Assembly: GCF_964340395.1 (NCBI RefSeq)
Contig: NC_135549.1
Span: 22,747,342 to 22,811,341, forward strand
Direction of reading: 5' to 3'
Source of the DNA: Glandiceps talaboti
Lineage: Eukaryota > Hemichordata > Enteropneusta > Spengelidae
Length of the DNA: 64,000 nucleotides
Shown piece after piece: positions 1-11,815 of this stretch (the stretch's first letter is position 1; every line of letters starts with the position of its first letter). The translations under genes were made by a program, and so were the position numbers. Below the pieces are notes generated by a model. It did no database searches. It was not told where the DNA came from and saw only the letters and a program-made list of their open reading frames with translations.

Positions 1-321
1 ATTGTGTATTTGTAATAAATGCAATGTAGTTATTCAGGTATTGATGAATTCTGTACATGACCAATTTAACACTAAAAGTAGCATTTGTACATTTAAATAG
101 CATTCATTATAACTGTGCACACTTGAACTACAAAATGTATGATAGAACCCCATGAGGTGCAAGTGCAAGTATGGCATATACTCAGGGTATTATTTGCACA
201 AGTGCTTGCAGTGTTGTCTGCGGCAGTACTTCACAAGCGTAGTGTGTGAAAACGCAGCAGAAAACATTACAAGCATGAGTGCAGATATCCCCGAGTACCC
301 ACACTGGAACTCAAGTGGCAA

Positions 322-611
322 TGGGTTTCTGTTATTTATCCGAAACACTGAATTTCTATAAAAGTGACACTATATGATTACAGACACATACATTGTATGT
401 AATAATGTAATAATGTTTGTCGGCATTGCACTGCAGTGAAAATACCACTTCTAGTATGCGCTTGCAACAGTGCAACTAATCTCTGGGGTTCTGTTATTAT
501 TCTGTTTATCCAAGACACCAAATTTCTGTAAAAATGACGCTATTCGGTATTGCACTGCAGTGAAAATAAGTACCACAAGTATGCATGTGCAACAGTGCAA
601 GTAATCTCTGG
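322..611 (+). repeat. Diverged tandem duplication (about 125-165 bp unit)
   Basis: Two copies are visible. The block GGTTCTGTTATT...TTTCTGTAAAAATGACGCTAT occurs at about 322-376 and 487-545. The block ATTGCACTGCAGTGAAAATA...GCAACAGTGCAA.TAATCTCTGG occurs at about 425-486 and 546-611. The first copy carries extra sequence between the two blocks. No coding potential is supported. Confidence 0.75.
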
Positions 612-1920
612 TACATATGTAATGATACACATTACATGTTTTTTGTAGTTTGGAATAAAATTTGAAATTTGCTAGTGTAAAAATATGATATAATATATTC
701 AGTGATATACATTGCTACAATTTGAACCAAAATTACAGGACACATGTTAGCAGACAAAATTATACCTATTCCAATGTTATATGATAAATTAAAGGTAATG
801 TTGTGATCTTAATTTTGAGCCATGTTTATAAGCTAAATGCTATGTTACCGTCACACGCAGTCAGTCAAAATTACAAATGGCTATAACACTGCTCACATTT
901 GAAGTACAAGTATATTTATACACTCCTTCTACTTGTCTTTTTCACTGACAGTTCACCATAGTAACTGACTAATTACACATGGAAGATGTGTCTTATGTGT
1001 AATATCACTAAAGGTTATACCACACACACACAAGCCAAGTTGAACATGTTCAAACAAAAAACATAGGATTTATATTGGTCTATGTCAAAACAATGCGCAG
1101 CTACGTCTTTCATTTGGCAGTACTTGAAATATGAGTCAAAATTACTCAAAGTTGCCATTCTTCTTCTCCGTGTTTCATAAATTATGCATACACATGTACA
1201 CTTATGTTAATCCTCAATATTGTTTTTCACTAAGCCGGAAAGTAATCATGACCCCTAAGGGTTTTGTCACTTCTCATACTCTCGACTCATGGTGACAAGG
1301 TCCCTCAGGTCACTTGTATTTTCTGTGGCTCTCCTCTTAGTCTTCTTGTACTGAACCTATCATCAGTAGACTCTAAAGGTCAAGGGTCACCGTCAATGTA
1401 TACTGGTACATTGTTTTATATAGATTTTTCTTGTAAATCAGGCTCCAGGTCTATACATATGTAGTAGATGTCTTCGAACTTCAAAGGAATTCCATTCATT
1501 ATTGTTTTTTACATCCCAGAAGTAAATTGAAGTGGGTGCTATATGTGTGCAATTGTAGGGGAAAATATTCCAGTGATGATGATATTCAGGAAGTATTTTT
1601 GCACTCTAGATGGCAGTGTGCTGTTCAAATTGAACGAAGAAATGCTAAAAAAAAAATTGCATTATTTTCAGAAATACAGTTACAGTAGAAATGATTGAGT
1701 GAGGTGACTTTATTGTGGATTAGTGTGGTTTCAAAATAATTTACATTACTGACTGGAGTACATCATCCATTGCTTAGTTTTGACAAAGTCCAAGGTTGTC
1801 AGTATCTGTCCCACATTAAAACCCATAAAATTATCTATGTGCATACTTGTAAACACATACGTGTACATCCACACAACCACAGACACAGACAGAGAGACAT
1901 ATGCACACAGACAGATAGAC

Positions 1921-2175
1921 TCATACATACATACATACATACATACATACATACATACATACATACATACATACATACATACATACATACAATATACATA
2001 CATACATACATACATACATACATACATACATACATACATACACACACACACATACATACATACATACATACATACATACATACATACATTGTACATACAT
2101 ACATACATACATACATACAATGTACATACATACATACATACACACATACATACATACATACATACATACACACAT

Positions 2176-2212
<37 letters not shown>

Positions 2213-2328
2213 TACATACATACATACATACATACATACATACATACATACATACATACATACATACATACATACATACATACATACATACATACATACA
2301 TACATACATACATACATACATACATACA
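1921..2328 (+). repeat. (CATA)n microsatellite, about 400 bp
   Basis: This is a nearly pure TACA/CATA tetranucleotide array with a few CA-rich and GTACAT interruptions. All six frames stay open because the repeat lacks stop codons, which gives spurious Tyr-Ile-His-Thr and Met-Tyr-Val-Cys ORFs. Confidence 0.98.
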
Positions 2329-4246
2329 AGGTAAAAACAAATTTTGGTGCTTCATAAGAACTTGCACCGATAATACATCAAATTGACTTACAGACAAATG
2401 TACACAAAAAAACACACAGTTAATACCATAATGAAGATGATATAGATGTTTTGATGCCATCCCCAGTTGTCACCACTCTGGTATGTTCGTATTACAGTAA
2501 ATTTTATTATTTTCTGAAGTGTAGAATTTCAAGGCCAGAATATTATATTGTACTGTGCCAGGCAGACAAGAATGACACCATTTGTCCCTGTGCTGATGAT
2601 ATCACATATACACCAAATAACCCTAGAATGTTGTACATGTACTGGTGTGGAATTCACAGAGTTCACCAAGCTCACCAGTGCAATGATCTCTGTGTTCTCT
2701 AGTATACATATCATACACATACATGTAACTTGTTGTGAAATGGAACATAGAAAATACTACATGGGTATAGATGGTTTGCTTTCAAAATATAGAAAAATAT
2801 TCACTTAAAGATATGTGTGTATGTAATGTAGATAATACAAGAAACCTACATACATAGATCAAATAGATCAATGCTTTCAAGCAGAAATGTTTTCTACAGG
2901 TACATGTATACTTGTACTTTATAGTAGGATTTCTTGTGATATAAATTGAGATCATTTTTGGTAAAAAAAATTTCAATGCTTTTAAACACACATAATTATT
3001 CACTAAGTATACTAAGATTTTTTGTAAAATAATTACAATTTACGATTTTGTTACATTTGACGATGTTTTCAAGCACAGAATAATATTCATTTCTTGTAGG
3101 ATATGATTGCAAAGATGAGTTTTGTAGTACCTCGTACAATGTTTTTTGAATTAAGAAAAAAAAGAAATGGTATTTACACTTCTTGTAAGGTGATAGCTGT
3201 GTACAGATTTTTAGTTTTAGGCATATTTGTTTAAAACCTATAGTTAGTCTTGATATTAGTGTCACCAATATTGCATATCAAATGATGAATTAGGTACAGA
3301 CATTTAAAATGACAAATGGCTCCTTAGAATTTAATTTTAGCTGTATTACTTGGAAATGTAAAGTAGTGTTCTGCAGGTACTTCCTGTGCTCCATGGGTAA
3401 ACAAAGTCATTATATTTCCAAAATAGACTTAATTTGAGTGTCTTTCCTCTTGTTACGGAAGTGACTGTGACATTAGGTCATGTCTAACTAAGCTATATTT
3501 AAATTTACCTATCCCAAGCAATAGGTATAAATCTTTCAATTGTATGCCGAACTGATATTACCCTCAGGGATGCTGTCACCCTGGCAACAGTGACGTAACA
3601 TTTTCTTCTGTGGCGATTATGCCAGCGGAATCTGTTGCCATGACGACGACTGATTGATGAACTGAATAGGCATTTGACTGAACTAAATAAACATGTTTAG
3701 ACCAGTGAATGGGTTAGTTGTCCAGTTGAAAGATCACAACAATCAAAGTGTAAGGAGGGCAAATTATCTTCTCTTCTCCAATTCAATGGGCTTCCTTGAA
3801 TGTGAAAGCTGATAATGAGTGACTAGTGATAGGTAACAGTAGAGAGTGTCTTCATTAGATGTCACCCACACAGTATACATGTAGACAGGATAAACACAAA
3901 GTACTTACTATCTTGTTGAATGATTAGCTAGCACACCTGTAAGATCAAACGTACATCAGCATCACTTGTTTCTGATTCTCAGTGTAAACATTATACAATT
4001 CATCCATCCTGATTGCTGTTCTTTTATTCTGAAATGGTAAGGTGTGAGCTTCAAATCGAAGCTAAAGGGCTTTACTGTATGTACATGTTTTACTGAATAT
4101 GTTTTTCATTGTCAATTATTAAGCGACATTTCACATTTAAGTAACAGTATCACAGATTGTTACAGTCAAATCTGATGTCATATGTCTAATGTGATGTCAT
4201 AAATTCTGAGTACAAAATATTCAATGTGTTTCATCATACTGTTGAG

Positions 4247-4615
4247 TATTACGGTACTATAGAAAATATGCAATTGGCCTATTTTGAATATTACTATGGA
4301 AAATATGCTATCAGCATATTTTAAAAATTACTACGGAAAATATACTATTGGCCAATTTTGTGGAAAACACAAATGTATGCTATCAGCATATTTTGAGTAT
4401 TACTATGGAAAATATGTTATCGGCCTATTTTGAATATTACTATGGAAAATATGCTATCAGCATATTTGAAATATTACTATGGAAAATATGCTATTGGCCT
4501 ATTTTGAATATTTCTTTGGAAATATGCTATCAGCACATTTTAAATATTACTATGGAAAATATGCTATCGTATCAGCCTGTTTTTGACTATTATCTATGGA
4601 AAATATGCTTTTGGC
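4247..4615 (+). repeat. Dimeric minisatellite, about 35-bp monomer in an alternating two-type array
   Basis: The monomer is GAATATTACTATGGAAAATATGC followed by one of two tails: TATCAGCATATTTT or TATTGGCCTATTTT. The two tails mostly alternate along the array, giving a higher-order unit of about 70 bp. At least nine monomers are visible, with small deletions and substitutions. An open frame of 111 codons crosses it but shows no protein character beyond the repeat. Confidence 0.85.
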
Positions 4616-4923
4616 AAACTACAATACACAGATTGAAACTATTGTTGTACGTGGTACAGAATGTAGATAACTCAAGTGGGTGATATGATTGTGTGGACAT
4701 CATGAACTGGTAATCCAAATGGAGAAAATACTTATTATGAGGGTGAATATGCCATTACGTCAGGAAAACTGGTAGGGTAATACTTATAAAGCACATTTAT
4801 AATGTGCTACTGATCCGAAGAGCGCCAAACACAAACACAGAATTACTAACAAAATGAAAGGATACAGAGAAACAATTTGAAAACATGGAAGGATGAAGAG
4901 AGAAGTATGGAAGTAAGTGAGGG

Positions 4924-5130
4924 TTAAGATTGAAATACATGTAGGTAAGTTTTAAAGGGTAGAGCAGGAGGAAGACTTAGAGTGAGAGTGACGAAGACTG
5001 TGGGGAAAGACTGTTCCAAATTCAAGGAGCAGGTGTAAGAAAAAGAATGCTCGCCGAGCTTCTTAGTGACAAATGGTGTCTTTAGGATGCGGGTGTCGAA
5101 AGAAGACCTTAAGTTGTCTATGGGGAGCAT
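4924..5130 (-). pseudogene. Fragment of a non-LTR retrotransposon ORF2 C-terminal tail
   Basis: The minus strand translates to a peptide with NLRSSFDTRILKTP, then GEHSFSYT, then FKTYLHVF. This order (RSSxDTR-x-L, GExSFSYT, then a serine/proline stretch ending in FKxxLKTxLF) is typical of the extreme C-terminus of CR1/L2/RTE-type retrotransposon ORF2 proteins, after the reverse transcriptase. The conserved WNSLP block is replaced by LEQSFP, and no reverse transcriptase lies upstream on the minus strand. It is therefore a short 3'-end relic. Family assignment is from remembered motif pattern, not a search. Confidence 0.5.
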
Positions 5131-5694
5131 AAAGGTGAAGAAGATGAGAAAAATGTTCAGGACCCGTCACCTCCAACGCGTCATAACAAATGGAAGAAAC
5201 CTATCGGAGCTGCCACCCTACTGTGAGTGTAATTACATCAGTGCCCCAAGTGATAGTTATAGCAACCTGTTGAGATAGTGGTTTTTCAGTTTGTTTGTGT
5301 CAGTGCTTGTGTATGTTTGATTGCTAACATTTGATACGCCATTGTTGTATGTTATAGATAGTGGTCAAACAACGTGTCTGTCTAATTTCCATGAACGACA
5401 ACCAAAGCAGCTGCGAGTTTTACAAGTACACTTAGTATATCACATAATATGTCAGTTTGTATATTCTTGATTAGATGTAAACTGGGAACATTTTAAAGGA
5501 ATATAAATTTAATCGTACTTTTATCTCTTTGCATTGACTTGTACTAAATTTCTTTTATGCAATGTACATAGCAGGATACTTGGCAGCTGTCAATAATTTG
5601 GACAACTTTATGATTATGTTTAGATTTGATCTTTTATTTTTTAATTAAGTTCAGCAAAGTGAGTCTAGACACTTTACATTTTGTGTCATGTTGT

Positions 5695-5975
5695 TAAGCA
5701 TAAATCATTAAATGGAATACGTGAAAAAATTTAGTTTGTTGTGTTGTCACTCACATAGAAACTCGTCAGTGATAGGAATTTTGGAAAAATGACAGTTGCA
5801 AAAGACCTATCACTCCTCGTGGAAATTTTATGTCATCTTGCTCGTATAAATGGAATGTGTTAGAAAATATTGGTGTGTTGTTTTCTCAGGCTTAGAACAG
5901 TTGAGAAGTATATATTTAATAAAATGTTAAGAATTTTTGACAAAATGACTATCGTAGAAGACATGATTATCAGTT
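5695..5975 (+). repeat. Possible diverged tandem duplication, about 150 bp
   Basis: TAAATGGAATACGTG...TTTGTTGTGTTGTCAC and AGGAATTTTGGAAAAATGACAG...AAAGAC in the first half are echoed by TAAATGGAATGTGTT...TGTGTTGTTTTCTCAG and AAGAATTTTTGACAAAATGACT...GAAGAC in the second half. The identity is modest. Confidence 0.4.
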
Positions 5976-7373
5976 ATTACTCTAAGTGTGAAGTGTACAG
6001 TTGTCGATCCCATCAAAGAAACTTGTAGGAAGAAAAGATTTTAACAGTATTTCCGCCGGTAGTTATCCATCATTTTTTGAACGAAAGCGGAAATGAAGCA
6101 AAATGGCGGAAAGTGTCAGATGGATATGGAATGTGCAACCGTGCATAGTCCAGGAAGTGCATTAAGAAAAGATGTGCCCAGGGGACAGGTAGTTATGAAA
6201 AACCAATATTAGGGTTTCTCTGAAACTTTGCCATATACTAGCTGAACTCGGTTCTCATTTATATGTCAGTACAAGAAAAGAAGAACAACTTTAATAATTG
6301 TCTACTATTAATGCGAAAAGAAATGTTCATGTGTTTGTGTGGTCAGAAATTTTTCATTAAACTTCGAATTTATATGCATGCGTGTATTTTCCTTGTAAAC
6401 TTTCAACTCCATGTGTATTGCAACACGGCTATTTTTCCTATCAATTCCTGTGTGCATCTGCGTTGATTTGTACTACTAAACTTATTGTTGATGTACTCAG
6501 TTATGTCTGCCTGATTAGTTTATTCAAATTTATTCGTGTGACATGAGACTTGACTAATAAAGCAGGAAAATAGCTACTGGACTTAATAAGAAGTAAATGT
6601 CATTGGACTGCATTTGTATTATGAAAGTACACGTTCATGTACTGTACATTAATGGCAGTATCATTGAATTGAATAATGTCATTTTGGTGATTAAGAGTTA
6701 ATTCACAAAATACATATGATGACAGATGAAGATATGTAGGTGATGGTAGTTTTTACTTTAAAATTTTGTTGCTGTTGCGTGAGGCCATGACAATTGTTAC
6801 GAAGGCGGATTTTTATAGAAAGATGAAAAATACTAGTTTGAAATTTCATTCAAATGGATGTCAGTTATTTTGAAGCAAACAGTATTACTAGATATGTTTT
6901 TTTCATAATAATATATTTGATAAAAGTTTTTGAATCCCACTTGTTGCATACAATGTAATTAGTGCTATGCATGAGTGAATCCAAGTCGATATAGATAGAA
7001 TCATTCTTTTGTTTATGATGACGGCCAACTTCTATTAGCTTTTTCTGACAAATGTTTTTCTTACCAAATATTTATATATGATCAAACGTGTGCCTTCAGT
7101 ATAGTAACACTATTAAAGACATAGCTATCACTGACACAATATCCATAATACAATGTAGCAGTAGTTATAAGTCCATGTACATCAACAAAATCCTCATTCA
7201 TGATATAAGTAGTAGTACCATGAATAGTATGCAATGAAGTGGGTGTATACAGTACATGCATGTAGCCATACCAGGGATTCTCAAGCAAGGGAAGTGACAG
7301 CTTTTCTATCTACACCCTAGTTGTTGAAAAGGTCAGAAGTAAAGAGTTGTTACCTAGTTAGCACATACAATCC

Positions 7374-7989
7374 TAGTCCTGCTTGCATACGGAGGAATTC
7401 GGGACTCGATTCTGACAATTGTCCCTCCCCCTCCGTCCTGCGAAGAGCCAGCCGTGAAATACGGACTTGCAAAAAATGCCGGTAACTAAGGAATAAAATC
7501 GCCCAGTGGTCAAATATTAGCAATAAATCTATTATTTAGTCGGTTTACCTCATTTTGACTGCAAAAGTCCTATAGCGGATGACCAAAACTATCAAAATCG
7601 GAACTTTTCAAATTCTATCGTAAATTTAATCACTTCTCCTTACGTACGTTGGCGCAAGTGTCTCTGGGTAATTATTCATCTCACTCAACGATATCAAATG
7701 TGGCGGTGTTACGAGGGTTGCTTGAATGTTGCAGTTCGCACTTGAAAAGGTCCGATTTCGACCCTTTTTGTGATCTGAGCAGGGAATACTACCGTCAGAG
7801 GAATTGAAATGGCGTAGATATTCGATCGGTTGCAAATATTTGATCGGTCGGTAGGTAATTCTTTTGCAATTGGCGCGAGTACATTTTGCTAGCGGTGTTG
7901 TAATAGGCAAACTCTATTGCTCTTTGCATGACGGTGTTTAGAGTCAAGTCAGTAATACAGACTCGTGCACCGGCATGTAAGCAGGACTA
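7374..7989 (+). mobile_element. 616-bp non-autonomous DNA transposon with 9-bp target-site duplication
   Basis: The left end reads TAGTCCTGCTTGCATACGG and the right end, reverse-complemented, reads TAGTCCTGCTTACATGCCGG. This is an inverted repeat of about 20 bp with three or four mismatches. The element is flanked on both sides by the identical 9-mer ATACAATCC (7365-7373 and 7990-7998). Its base composition is richer in G+C and CpG than the flanks. It has no convincing transposase; the longest ORF is 94 codons on the minus strand with no recognised motif. A 9-bp duplication is most typical of Mutator-like or Merlin-like elements, but the superfamily is not established. Confidence 0.88.
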
Positions 7990-8323
7990 ATACAATCCTT
8001 ACATTCACCCACCTTGTTCTGTTGATCATATAGAGAATAAATATAACACAAGTATCCTGTATAGATGAATTAGGCAATTCAAAGGAAGTCACGTCTTTTA
8101 TAAATTGATTCTAATTTCTAATTCTAAGTGACCTGTGAAAAAAAATAAAGACAGTGGGGTGTGGAGGCCATAGTCCTCCTACGCATACCAAGGGAGGAAA
8201 TAACAATTTTTCTCACCGTAGACCTTCAGTATGATATTTTAGATGAACTTAGGGAGTTAAAATGTGACAGTATGCAAATAAGATAGCACCTATAATATGG
8301 TGTGATATAAAATGATGAACACG

Positions 8324-8752
8324 GTTACGACTCTTTTCGAAGAAGCTTGCCCAAGCTATTAAACGAACTTTCAAGTTCAGTGAGCCTGATCACAAGGATT
8401 CATGTTGAGATAGACACCATAAAGATTAAAGACAAACATCACTTACACATATGGACACTCTATTTAGTTAACGATATAAACAGTAACAGCATGCACACTG
8501 TTACAATTACAATAGATATGGGGTATAATTTGTTAAAGTTCAAAAACAATCCATGGTCAGCAACCAACTGAACTGTTTCTTTCATGCAGTTACTGTTTAT
8601 ATTATTAACTAAATAAAGAGTCCACATTGTGATGTTTGTGTGTTATCTTGTTGGTGTCCATCTCAACATGAAACCTTGTGATCAGGCTCACTGATCTTGA
8701 TGGTTCATTTTAATAGCTTGGGTAAGCTTCTCTGAAAAGAACTGTAATTACA
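8324..8752. repeat. Large imperfect palindrome (arms about 170 bp, loop about 80 bp)
   Basis: The left arm begins TTACGACTCTTTTCGAAGAAGCTT and includes CAGTGAGCCTGATCACAAGG and TTTAGTTAACGATATAAACAGTAAC. The same blocks recur inverted in the right arm: GTTACTGTTTATATTATTAACTAAA, CCTTGTGATCAGGCTCACTG and AAGCTTCTCTGAAAAGAACTGTAA. The arms are about 80-85% identical by eye. It may be a foldback element; I see no clear target-site duplication. Confidence 0.85.
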
Positions 8753-8767
8753 TTAGGTTTAATAAAA

Positions 8768-9135
8768 AAAAATTGTGTGGTTCCAATTATGCTCAATTTT
8801 AGACTAGGTGGGGTAGGTAGATTTTTTTATTTTATTAAATATTTTTTTCATGTGTGAGTGTCTTGTTCAGGTTGTCCATCGTTTTCAAAATTGTCTCTGT
8901 GTTATTTATTTCTTCCTATATGTACTGCCATTACAGATTGGAAGAACAGTCTTATATTGTCTTTTTAAGTTGATGTCAGTTTCCACATCCACTATTTCTC
9001 GTGAGACTTCACAATTTTTGTGACTTAATATTATTATTTTTCTCAAATACATAAAGAAAAGTTTAGGGTTTGCACTGAAAAACTAGGTGGGGTCGGGTAA
9101 CCGGAACCAAACAATTATTTTTGTAAGGCCTTACA
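8768..9135 (+). mobile_element. Dispersed MITE-like element, copy 1
   Basis: The left end reads AATTGTGTGGTTCC and the right end inverted reads AATTGTTTGGTTCC, preceded by TAAGGCCTTACAAAAAT. The left part (AATTTTAGACTAGGTGGGG, then TGTGAGTGTCTTGTTCAGG, CCACTATTTCTCG.GAGACTTCACAATTTTTG) is repeated in opposite orientation at 44400-44715, at about 80% identity by eye. There is no coding capacity. Confidence 0.8.
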
Positions 9136-10117
9136 CACAATTGTTTTGACAGCATCAATTCCAGTCAAGCATGAAATACTAACAAAAGGAGACATATGTA
9201 CATAGCGAAGTAGCATAAAATTCTGGTGCCTAGTGCCGTCAATAGATATTCAAGAAATGTATTTGTATTTTGAATGTACTTCAAAGAATTACCATAGGTA
9301 TTAACATATGTAAATGCTAAAATTTGACACTGATGGTTAATAGGAAATAGTAATAAAAGGAGAGCTTTTGGTAAGGGCATGAAAATCTAAGCCAGCCTTA
9401 TCATAATAATCTTTTGCTTTGAGAGAGATTCAAAACCTTAGTGAAAACCTGGTAAAAAATTTACTGTCAGTAATACATGAATGTTATGGATTTCATCATT
9501 AATCAACAAGACACAGTCAAGATGAAAAAGAATATTACATGTACACCTCATCAAGGTTTGTCTTGTATCAAAATCATCGACATTTGCAATACCATCATGC
9601 TTGCCTCGATAAAGGGCAGTTTGTCTGGTATTCAAAAAGCTAGATGTTATCAGTAAATGTGAAGAGATACTTCCTGGCCTTAGAGATTGCTTCATCATGG
9701 TGACATTTAAAATCTTCACATACTAGATACAAAGAGTTAGCTGACAGGCACAGTTGATACTTAGATGCAAGATAAAAAAAAAAGGATTTATTTGACTACT
9801 CACAGTGATGCATGAATCTGCCTCATTTTGTCACACAGCAATTTAGGACAACTTACAACTATATAGTGTGACTGTAAGTAAAACGATACAACAATGGGGT
9901 TTCATTTTGGGATGGAATTATTTACATGTAGTGATGTGACATACATGATTAGGTACTGTAATGTGCTAAAGCTATTTTTAAAAAAAACATGTAGATTTTC
10001 TTATTTCAAGACAGTGAGCACAGGTCAGAGAATACACACAAATTGTGTTTATCAGGTCTTCAGATGGAAGGCAAAAGAGTGTGAGCAGGATCAATATAGT
10101 ATATACTAACTTAGTTT

Positions 10118-10575
10118 ATCACATGATAATTTGTGTTATCACCCAATGTATTACTGTTTTGTCAAATATCACATGGTAATTTCTGTTATCACTCAATGTA
10201 TTGCTGTTTTGTCAAATATTAGATGATAATTTGTATTATCATATACGAATTTGTCATATATAAACTTTAATATCACATGATAATTGGTGTTATCACCCAG
10301 TGTATTACTGTTTTCTCAAATATCACATGATTTATGTTATCATCTACTAATTTGTCATATCTAAACTCAAATATCACATGATAATTGGGTATTATAACCT
10401 AACTCTTACTGTTTTGTGTGAACTTTAAAAAGTGATATTATAGTATTTAGGTTTGTGTTATCACCCAATATATTGTCAATATCACATGATATTATTGAGT
10501 GTTATCACCCCCTTGTATTATTGTTTCGTGTGATCTAAACTTTAATATCACTTGATAGTTGAGTGTTGCTTTGTT
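10118..10575 (+). repeat. Degenerate minisatellite, about 50-60 bp unit
   Basis: The repeated pattern is ATATCACATGATAATT.G.GTTATCACCCA.TGTATTACTGTTTTGT, in about eight degenerate copies. Some copies carry an extra AATTTGTCATAT.TAAACTTTA insert. Confidence 0.8.
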
Positions 10576-11163
10576 TGTATGACATTGCCATCAACTACAT
10601 GTACATCACAGTCCAACATACATAGATCACCATTGTATAACTAATAAAAAAAGGCAGCCATATCGTGAACTTGAATTAGAGCAAGGATTATGGTGCAACC
10701 GTGAATCTAAATCTCTTGTACAACATGTATGTGATTTACTTGGTGACACATTTTTATTGATGAATTACCACATCAATAGTGAACTGGTTAATCTGAGATT
10801 AAGAAATGTTACCACTGTCCAGATACAAAATCCATTTCTTTCCTTACATCAGTATTCCTTAATGATATTAATGAAGTGATCAGTAAAATGCCATTCACCT
10901 AGGATTACACTGAAATCTTCTTAAAGGTGCGTAGAGATATTTAATTGAATTCAGCGATACCCTTGTGACATTCAGCACAGAGATTTAGAGAGAAAAAACG
11001 TGAGATTTTGATGGAAAAGGTTTTAATTACATTTATGGCATGGTGGTGTTTCTCTTCTTTTAATACACTGGAAATTTAAAGTCACCTACCATGATAAGTA
11101 AATTCAAAGTTGATGGAATTTTCTTTCTTAGCTTTTCAGGGTGTTGAGGTGAGGTAGGATTAT

Positions 11164-11815
11164 TATGTTGTAAGCATTACAAGTTGTGTTGTAAGCATAA
11201 TAATATTCCCTCGTATTGTAAGCATTACACCTCATATTGTAAGCATTATAATGCCTCACATTGTAAGCATTGTAATGCCTTGTGTTGTAAGCATTACACC
11301 TCATATTGTAAGCATTATAATGCCTCACATTGTAAGCATTGTAATGCCTTGTGTTGTAAGCATTACACCTCATATTGTAAGCATTATAATGCCTCGGGTT
11401 GTAAGCATTACATCTTATGTTGTAAGCATTATTAATAATAATGCCTCGGGTTGTAAGCATTATAATGCCTCATATTGTAAGCATTACATCTTATGTTGTA
11501 AGCATTACACCTCATGTTGTAAGCATTATAATGCCTCGTATTGTAAGCATTACACCTCGTGTTGTAAGCATTACACCTCGTATTGAAAGCATTACACCTC
11601 ATGTTGTAAGCATTACACCTCATGTTGTAAGCATTATAATGATTTGTATTGTAAGCATTACATCTCGTGTTGTAAGCATTACACCTCATGTTGTAAGCAT
11701 TAACCTCATGTTGTAAGCATTATAATGCCTCGTGTTGTAAGCATTACACCTCATGTTGTAAGCATTATAATAACTTGTGTTGTAAGCATTACACCATGTG
11801 TTGTAAGCATTGTTT
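11164..11815 (+). repeat. 21/24-bp satellite array (TTGTAAGCATTACACCTCATG)
   Basis: About 27-30 tandem units share TTGTAAGCATTA. Two main unit types are interspersed: a 21-bp form ending CACCTCATG and a 24-bp form ending TAATGCCTCATG. Because both lengths are multiples of three, open frames extend on both strands; these are not genes. The 24-bp form contains the short palindrome GCATTATAATGC. Confidence 0.95.

Noticed and set aside
1746-2460. Several 160-195 codon ORFs of Tyr-Ile-His-Thr or Met-Tyr-Val-Cys repeats on both strands
   Set aside because: They are translations of the CATA microsatellite with no non-repeat domain.
9438-9719. 93-codon minus-strand ORF
   Set aside because: No motif and no splice-site or promoter support; it could be an old coding relic but nothing shows it.
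11128-11716. Cys/His-rich and Asn-rich repeat ORFs; also considered as a CRISPR-like array
   Set aside because: The units are contiguous with no unique spacers, the context is eukaryotic, and the frames stay open only because the units are 21 or 24 bp.
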